A stretch of DNA of 64,000 bases from Pseudomonas umsongensis (GTDB lineage: Bacteria; Pseudomonadota; Gammaproteobacteria; Pseudomonadales; Pseudomonadaceae). A program made the translations under genes and the position numbers. Below, piece by piece: positions 59,248 to 64,000 of the stretch. Position 1 is the stretch's first letter. Every line of letters starts with the position of its first letter. The notes beneath the pieces are model-generated. The model saw nothing but the letters and a program-made list of their open reading frames with translations, made no database searches and was not told the DNA's origin. The stretch is from contig NZ_NIWU01000001.1 of assembly GCF_002236105.1 (NCBI RefSeq), positions 1,116,001 to 1,180,000 of the forward strand, written 5' to 3'.

Positions 59248-61209
59248 ATGTCGAGCCCGACCCCAGCTTTTGCTCACCTGTTCGAACCCTTGCAGATCCG
59301 TGGCAAGCGCCTGAAAAACCGCATCATGTCCAGCGGTCACGACACCTCCATGCCCACTGACAACCTGGTGAACGAGCAGCTGATTGCCTATCACCGGGCA
59401 CGTGCCGAAGGCGGCGTCGGGCTGATCGTGCTGCAGGTGGCCGGGGTGCATGACAGTGCGCGGTACACCTCCCACGTTCTGATGGCTACCGACGATGAAT
59501 GCATCGAGGGCTACCGCAAGCTGGCGCAAACCTGCCACGCCCACGGCACGGTGGTGCTGTCGCAGGTGTTCCACCCGGGACGGGAAATCATGGAATCCAG
59601 CGATGGCCTGCTGGCCGTGGCTTACTCGGCATCGGCGGTGCCCAACGAGCGCTTCCGGGTTATGCCACGGGCGCTGGACCAGGCAATGATCGACGAGATT
59701 GTCGAGGGTTACGCGGCGGCGGCCCGACGCCTGCATCAAGCCGGCATCGATGGCGTGGAAGTGGTTGCCAGTCACGGTTACCTGCCGGCGCAGTTCATCA
59801 ACCCGCGCGTCAACCGGCGCACCGACGGCTACAACGGCGAGCTGGAGCAGCGCCTGCGTTTCCTGCGTGAAGTCATCGCTGCGATTCGCGCTGCGACCGA
59901 CGAGCACTTCATCATCGGCCTGCGCATCTCTGCCGATGAACGCGACCCCGAGGGGCTGACCGAAGACGAGTCCCTGGCTGCCGTGCAATCGCTGCAACCC
60001 CTGCTGGACTACGTTCACATTGTCGCCGGCACCTCGGCATCGCTCGGGGGGGCCGTGCACATCGTGCCGCCGATGGCGATCGAAGCGGCCTACCTGGCCA
60101 AGGAGGCTGGCACCTTCAAGGCTGGCTTGAGCATTCCGTTGTTCGTCACCGGGCGCATCAACCAGCCCCAGGAAGCCGAGCTGATTCTGGCGCGTGGCCA
60201 GGCCGATGTGTGCGGCATGACGCGGGCGTTAATCTGCGATCCGCAAATGCCCAACAAGACCGACGACGGCCGCGTGGAAGATGTGCGCGCGTGCATTGCC
60301 TGCAATCAGGCGTGCATCGGGCACTTCCACAAGGGCTTGCCGATTTCCTGCATCCAGCACCCGGAAACCGGTCGTGAATTGATATTTGGCCAGCGCCAAG
60401 CGACTGTAAAACGTAAGCGCATCATGGTCGTCGGCGGTGGGCCGGCCGGGATGAAAGCCGCTGCGGTGGCCGCCCAGCGCGGGCATGAGGTGACCCTGTA
60501 CGAAGCCAGCGCGCAACTGGGCGGCCAGGTGTTGCTCGCGCAACTGCTGCCACGGCGCAGTGAATTCGGGGGTGCCAGCACCAACCTGCAGCGGGAAATG
60601 CAATTGGCCGGGGTGCGTGTGGTGCGCAATACCCGGGTCGACCGCGCTCTGGTGGAGCAGGAAAAGCCGGACACGGTGATCGTCGCCACCGGTGCTGAAC
60701 CCTATTGGCCGCCCTTCGAGCGCGGTGGCGAGCTGCACGTGGTGGATGCCTGGCAAGTGCTGCGTGAGGAGGTAAAAATCGGCCGCTCGGTGGTGGTGGT
60801 CGATTGGCGCTGCGACTGGATCGGCCCCGGTATCGCCGAGCGCCTGACCCGTGCCGGACATCAAGTGCAACTGGCGGTCAACGGCACCCATTGCGGGGAA
60901 AACCTGCCGCTGTACGTGCGCGATCAATTGGCTGGCGAGTTGCACAAGCTCGCCATTCCCGTCATCCCTTACGCCCGGTTGTACGGTTGTGACGACAACA
61001 CGGTCTACCTGCAACACACCGCCAGCGGCGAGCCGATGCTGATGGAGAACGTCGATACGCTGGTGCTTTGCCAGGGCCATCAGCCAGTGGATACCCTGGG
61101 CGCGCAACTGCAAGGCCTGGTGGAATTTCGGCGTATCGGCGACTGCCTGGCGCCGCGTACCGCCGAAGAAGCGATTTATGAGGGACTTAAAGTCGCGTGG
61201 GAGCTTTAA
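59248..61209 (+). CDS. TMADH/dienoyl-CoA-reductase-type FMN-FAD oxidoreductase
   Basis: 653 aa from MSSPTPAFAHLFEPLQIRGK, with CCGGAGTATGCGCACC upstream. The N-terminal TIM barrel (about 10-360) binds FMN. The iron-sulphur motif is CIACNQACIGHFH with a later Cys in PISCIQHPE. The C-terminal FAD/NAD domain has VVGGGPAGMKAAAVAAQRG. The size and order match trimethylamine dehydrogenase, 2,4-dienoyl-CoA reductase and the dimethylglycine/N-methylproline demethylase group. An N-demethylase role suits the neighbouring amine genes but is inferred. Confidence 0.85.
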   Translation: MSSPTPAFAHLFEPLQIRGKRLKNRIMSSGHDTSMPTDNLVNEQLIAYHRARAEGGVGLIVLQVAGVHDSARYTSHVLMATDDECIEGYRKLAQTCHAHGTVVLSQVFHPGREIMESSDGLLAVAYSASAVPNERFRVMPRALDQAMIDEIVEGYAAAARRLHQAGIDGVEVVASHGYLPAQFINPRVNRRTDGYNGELEQRLRFLREVIAAIRAATDEHFIIGLRISADERDPEGLTEDESLAAVQSLQPLLDYVHIVAGTSASLGGAVHIVPPMAIEAAYLAKEAGTFKAGLSIPLFVTGRINQPQEAELILARGQADVCGMTRALICDPQMPNKTDDGRVEDVRACIACNQACIGHFHKGLPISCIQHPETGRELIFGQRQATVKRKRIMVVGGGPAGMKAAAVAAQRGHEVTLYEASAQLGGQVLLAQLLPRRSEFGGASTNLQREMQLAGVRVVRNTRVDRALVEQEKPDTVIVATGAEPYWPPFERGGELHVVDAWQVLREEVKIGRSVVVVDWRCDWIGPGIAERLTRAGHQVQLAVNGTHCGENLPLYVRDQLAGELHKLAIPVIPYARLYGCDDNTVYLQHTASGEPMLMENVDTLVLCQGHQPVDTLGAQLQGLVEFRRIGDCLAPRTAEEAIYEGLKVAWEL

Positions 61210-61244
61210 GCCTGTTTATACTCCGGGGCTTTAGCGCCAACCTT

Positions 61245-61328
61245 TGTAGGAGCTGCCGCAGGCTGCGATCTTTTGACCTGCTTTCAAAATACAAGATCAA
61301 AAGATCGCAGCCTGCGGCAGCTCCTACA
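61245..61328. repeat. REPIN-like element, class 3
   Basis: TGTAGGAGCTGCCGCAGGCT on the left, complement on the right, and an AAGATCAAAAGATCGCAGC arm shared with the element at 30673-30770. It lies between the oxidoreductase and regulator genes. Confidence 0.9.
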
Positions 61329-61360
61329 GTGGGCCGTAGCTTACCGGTTTGGAACTCAGT

Positions 61361-61942
61361 ATGAGCAATGACAGCAAGACCCAGGCCGAACCGCATTTTC
61401 TCGGCACGCGGATTCGCGGCCTGCGTAAACGCCGGGGCATGACCCTGGCGGAACTGGCCCGACAGAGCGAGCTGACCGCTGGCTACATCAGCCAACTGGA
61501 ACGCAATCTCGCCTATCCGTCGATCCCGGCGCTGTTCAACATTGCCCGCAGTCTCGGCGTGACCATCCAATGGTTTTTCGCCAGCGAGGCGGTCACCGAC
61601 CCTGAAGACGACGGCATTGTCGTGCGCAAGCACAGCCGCCTGAACGTGCATTACGAAGACGGCATCGTCGACCAGTTGTTGACCCCGCAAGCCAACCGTC
61701 AGCTGGAAATGCTCCACTCGCGTTTCCCGCCCGGCACCTACAGCCAGCAAAGCTATAGCCACGACGGCGAAGAAGCCGGCTATCTGCTGTCAGGCAGCTT
61801 TGAGTTGTGGGTCGGCGAGCGCTACTTTCAACTCAATGAAGGTGACAGCTTCAGTTTCTCCAGCCAGGAACCGCATCGTTATGGCAATCCCGGCGACGTG
61901 GATGCCGTGGTGATCTGGGTGATTACCCCACCGACTTTCTAG
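61361..61942 (+). CDS. XRE-cupin transcriptional regulator
   Basis: 193 aa from MSNDSKTQAEPHF, ATG 61361 after GGAACTCAGT. Helix-turn-helix of the XRE type: LRKRRGMTLAELARQSELTAG and ISQLERNLAYPSIPALFNI. The C-terminal cupin domain (about 110-190) is of PuuR type: GEEAGYLLSGSFELWVGERY. PuuR-like members sense a small amine or acid pathway intermediate. The TAG stop coincides with the convergent AraC gene stop. Genes under its control are probably the oxidoreductase, binding protein or GS-like gene nearby. Confidence 0.88.
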   Translation: MSNDSKTQAEPHFLGTRIRGLRKRRGMTLAELARQSELTAGYISQLERNLAYPSIPALFNIARSLGVTIQWFFASEAVTDPEDDGIVVRKHSRLNVHYEDGIVDQLLTPQANRQLEMLHSRFPPGTYSQQSYSHDGEEAGYLLSGSFELWVGERYFQLNEGDSFSFSSQEPHRYGNPGDVDAVVIWVITPPTF

Positions 61943-62871
61943 CGCCGGCCACGCCCGGCTGCCTGGACCACGCTTGCACGCTTGAGGGTGTCGCTCGGCA
62001 GTTCCTTGAACAACGCGCGATAGCTGCTGGAAAACCGCCCCAGGTGCCAGAACGACCAGTGCATCGCCACTTCGGCCACGGTGGTTTGTGCCGGCGTGCG
62101 GCTGAGCAGCTCGCGACGGGCGCTGTTCAGGCGGCGCAGGCGCAGCCATTGGGTTGGCGCCATGCCGGTGAAGGTCTTGAAGGCATGCTGCAGCTGGCGC
62201 AATGAAACCCCGGCGACCTCGGACAACGCCAACAGGTTGAGCTGTTCCTCCGGGCTCTCCGCCGCCCATTCCCCTACCCGCTTCATGATCGCCCGCTCCC
62301 CTGCCCGGCGCTGCAATGCTCCCGGGTCGAGGCAGGTACAGGCGTTGTCGAGGATGAACAGGCAATCCTCCAGCAGTTGCTGGGTCAAGGCTTCGCGGCT
62401 TGGCGGGTCGTAGGTCTGCGACAGCTGGGTCAGGGTTGCGCTGAGCCAACGGCTGAACAATGCATTTTGATGCGAATTGAGCGGCGCCATGAACAACCCC
62501 TCCAGCCGCGCGACATCCAGGGCGTGACGCTGGACAAACTCGGGCCCGAACACCACGGCGATTTCCTGGTAGTTCTCCGGGGTGATCCAGATATTGCGGC
62601 TTTCGCCGTTCAACACGTACAGCGCGTTGTCGCTACGGTCGAAACAGAACGCGAGCGCGCCTTGTGGCGCGCTGAAATTCTGCTCGACCCGGGTGTTCAT
62701 GTGCTCCTCGTAAATCTCTACGCCCTGTAGATCCAGATAGCGCACCCTGCCGGCAAAATGCCCCGGCGACATCTGTTGGTAATGCTGGACCCAGCCCGGT
62801 GTGGCACGGATTTGCTCGGCGATATCACAGGTATTGAACGCTTGAACGTGTAGTGAATTGCAGACTGTCAT
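61939..62871 (-). CDS. AraC-family regulator (EutR-like)
   Basis: 310 aa. C-terminal double helix-turn-helix (LNLLALSEVAGVSLRQLQHAF and TTVAEVAMHWSFWHLGRFSSSY), then LPSDTLKR. The N-terminal domain is of the type seen in the ethanolamine regulator group. It ends with a TAG on the minus strand, in a CTAG palindrome that also ends the plus-strand XRE-cupin gene. It is divergent from the GS-like gene (164-bp gap), so it probably activates that gene. An inverted CGCAC/GTGCG pair lies near 62884-62900 in the gap. Confidence 0.85.
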   Translation of the reverse strand: MTVCNSLHVQAFNTCDIAEQIRATPGWVQHYQQMSPGHFAGRVRYLDLQGVEIYEEHMNTRVEQNFSAPQGALAFCFDRSDNALYVLNGESRNIWITPENYQEIAVVFGPEFVQRHALDVARLEGLFMAPLNSHQNALFSRWLSATLTQLSQTYDPPSREALTQQLLEDCLFILDNACTCLDPGALQRRAGERAIMKRVGEWAAESPEEQLNLLALSEVAGVSLRQLQHAFKTFTGMAPTQWLRLRRLNSARRELLSRTPAQTTVAEVAMHWSFWHLGRFSSSYRALFKELPSDTLKRASVVQAAGRGRR

Positions 62872-63034
62872 TGGGTGACCTTACGCACTCTTTTGGTGCG
62901 CTTTGTCCTGCTTAAAGTGGATAGATGGAACCGCAAGGCTCGCCCAAGATAGACGTCAACGCGCTACAGGGGAAGTGTCCGGCGGATGAAACCGGCCTCT
63001 CCTGGCGTTAATAAAACCAATAACGAGGTCTTTA

Positions 63035-64000
63035 TGAATGTCCCTTTCGATCAGCTGTTCACTTGGCTGAAAGATCACAAGATTACCGAAGTCGAGTGCG
63101 TCGTCAGCGACCTGACCGGCATTGCACGCGGCAAAATCGCACCCACCAACAAGTTCCTGCATGAGCGAGGCATGCGCCTGCCGGAAAGTGTGCTGTTGCA
63201 AACGGTAACCGGGGACTTTGTCGACGACGACATCTACTACGACCTGCTTGACCCGGCGGATATCGACATGGTCTGCAAGCCGGTATCCGATGCAGTGTAC
63301 GTCGTGCCTTGGGCGATCGAGCCGACCGCCATCGTGATTCACGACACCTTCGACAAGTTCGGCAACCCGATTGAACTGTCGCCGCGCAACGTGCTCAAGA
63401 AAGTCCTGCAGCTGTACACCGATAAAGGCTGGCGGCCGATTGTCGCGCCGGAAATGGAGTTCTACCTGACCCAGCGTTGCGAAGACCCGGATTTGCCACT
63501 CAAGGCCCCGATGGGCCGCTCCGGGCGCGCCGAAAGCGGTCGCCAGTCGTTCTCCATCGACGCCGCCAACGAATTCGACCCACTGTTCGAAGACGTCTAC
63601 GACTGGTGCGAACTCCAGGGCCTGGACCTCGACACACTGATCCACGAAGACGGCCCGGCGCAGATGGAAATCAACTTCCGCCACGGCGACGCCCTGGACC
63701 TGGCCGACCAGATCACCGTGTTCAAGCGCACCATGCGCGAGGCGGCGCTCAAGCACAATGTCGCGGCGACGTTCATGGCCAAGCCGGTCGGCGATGAGCC
63801 GGGCAGCGCCATGCATATCCACCAGAGCGTGGTGGACATTGCCACCGGCCAGCCGATCTTCGCCGACGCCGACGGCAACATGAGCGAGTTGTTCCTGCAC
63901 CACATCGGTGGCTTGCAGAAGTACATCCCCAAAGTCCTGCCGATGTTCGCGCCGAACGTCAACTCGTTCCGCCGCTTCCTGCCGGACACTTCGGCACCGG
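63035..64000 (+). CDS. Glutamine-synthetase-family gamma-glutamyl-amine synthetase, 5' part
   Basis: Open to the right edge, 322 codons visible. The start ATG at 63035 follows AACGAGGTCTTT. The N-terminal beta-grasp part and the following catalytic blocks are present: PEMEFYLTQ (metal-binding Glu), INFRHGDALDLADQ, FMAKPVGDEPGSAMHIHQS and FAPNVNSFRR. The subgroup looks like PuuA/SpuI-type enzymes that attach glutamate to putrescine or ethanolamine rather than ammonia to glutamate. The C-terminal third is cut off. The divergent AraC gene is its likely regulator. Confidence 0.88.

Overview
The window looks like a chromosomal segment of a fluorescent-group Pseudomonas. The evidence is the high GC content, the Pseudomonas-type REP/REPIN palindromes in many intergenic gaps, an arginine-transaminase (aru) locus whose gene order matches the one I recall from P. 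aeruginosa, and a hydroquinone (hap) operon of the kind described in P. fluorescens. I see no rRNA, tRNA, CRISPR array, transposase or phage gene. Most genes lie on the minus strand.

Layout. 1-2.3 kb: the 3' end of a methyltransferase gene, a tandem array of about 440-bp mosaic repeats, and an orphan gene. 2.3-3.4 kb: a decayed cytochrome bd subunit I pseudogene. 3.5-8.6 kb: a stress/envelope group (CinA-type amidase, YbdK-type ligase, a three-gene DUF3618/holin-X/nutrient-deprivation operon, and a membrane protein with a Pycsar-effector-like look). 8.7-12.6 kb: a threonine-dehydratase-like enzyme with a divergent AraC regulator, trmK, a small lipoprotein, and another copy of the mosaic repeat. 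12.6-14.2 kb: an MscS channel. 14.3-20.2 kb: an apparent operon for a polar amino-acid-type ABC transporter whose ATPase is fused to a truncated aminotransferase domain, with a DMT exporter and an AstE/DoeB-type deacylase. 20.5-24.2 kb: a tripartite efflux system (OM lipoprotein, HlyD-type adaptor, DUF2955 membrane protein).

24.3-35.5 kb is an aromatic-catabolism block. HapC/HapD (hydroquinone 1,2-dioxygenase), an aldehyde dehydrogenase, maleylacetate reductase, an intradiol dioxygenase, a YciI protein and a Rieske ferredoxin form a route from hydroquinone to beta-ketoadipate. Upstream on the same strand lie a LysR regulator, a SnoaL-like protein, a periplasmic cytochrome c, a Tat-exported ketosteroid-dehydrogenase-like flavoprotein and an outer-membrane channel. 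The usual hydroquinone-forming genes hapA and hapB are absent. The upstream module may therefore be an undescribed periplasmic front end that makes the ring-cleavage substrate. A perfect LysR-type box (8-bp arms, T-N11-A) lies in front of hapC.

35.9-56.8 kb is the arginine transaminase block. In transcription order: a TetR regulator; aruR, a stand-alone periplasmic sensor protein and aruS (overlapping start/stop codons); an amino acid permease; enoyl-CoA hydratase, acyl-CoA dehydrogenase and acyl-CoA synthetase; aruI; aruH; an aldehyde dehydrogenase whose start overlaps the aruH stop; an oligopeptide-type ABC transporter; and a quinone reductase. A TGAAC-N4-GTTCA-type operator occurs upstream of the TetR gene, upstream of the hydratase operon, and upstream of the aminotransferase-ABC fusion gene, which suggests one regulon.

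57-64 kb holds an amine/polyamine-flavoured group: a class II aldolase-like protein, a PotD-like binding protein, a TMADH-type flavin oxidoreductase, an XRE-cupin regulator, an AraC regulator, and the start of a gamma-glutamyl-amine-synthetase-like gene cut by the right edge.
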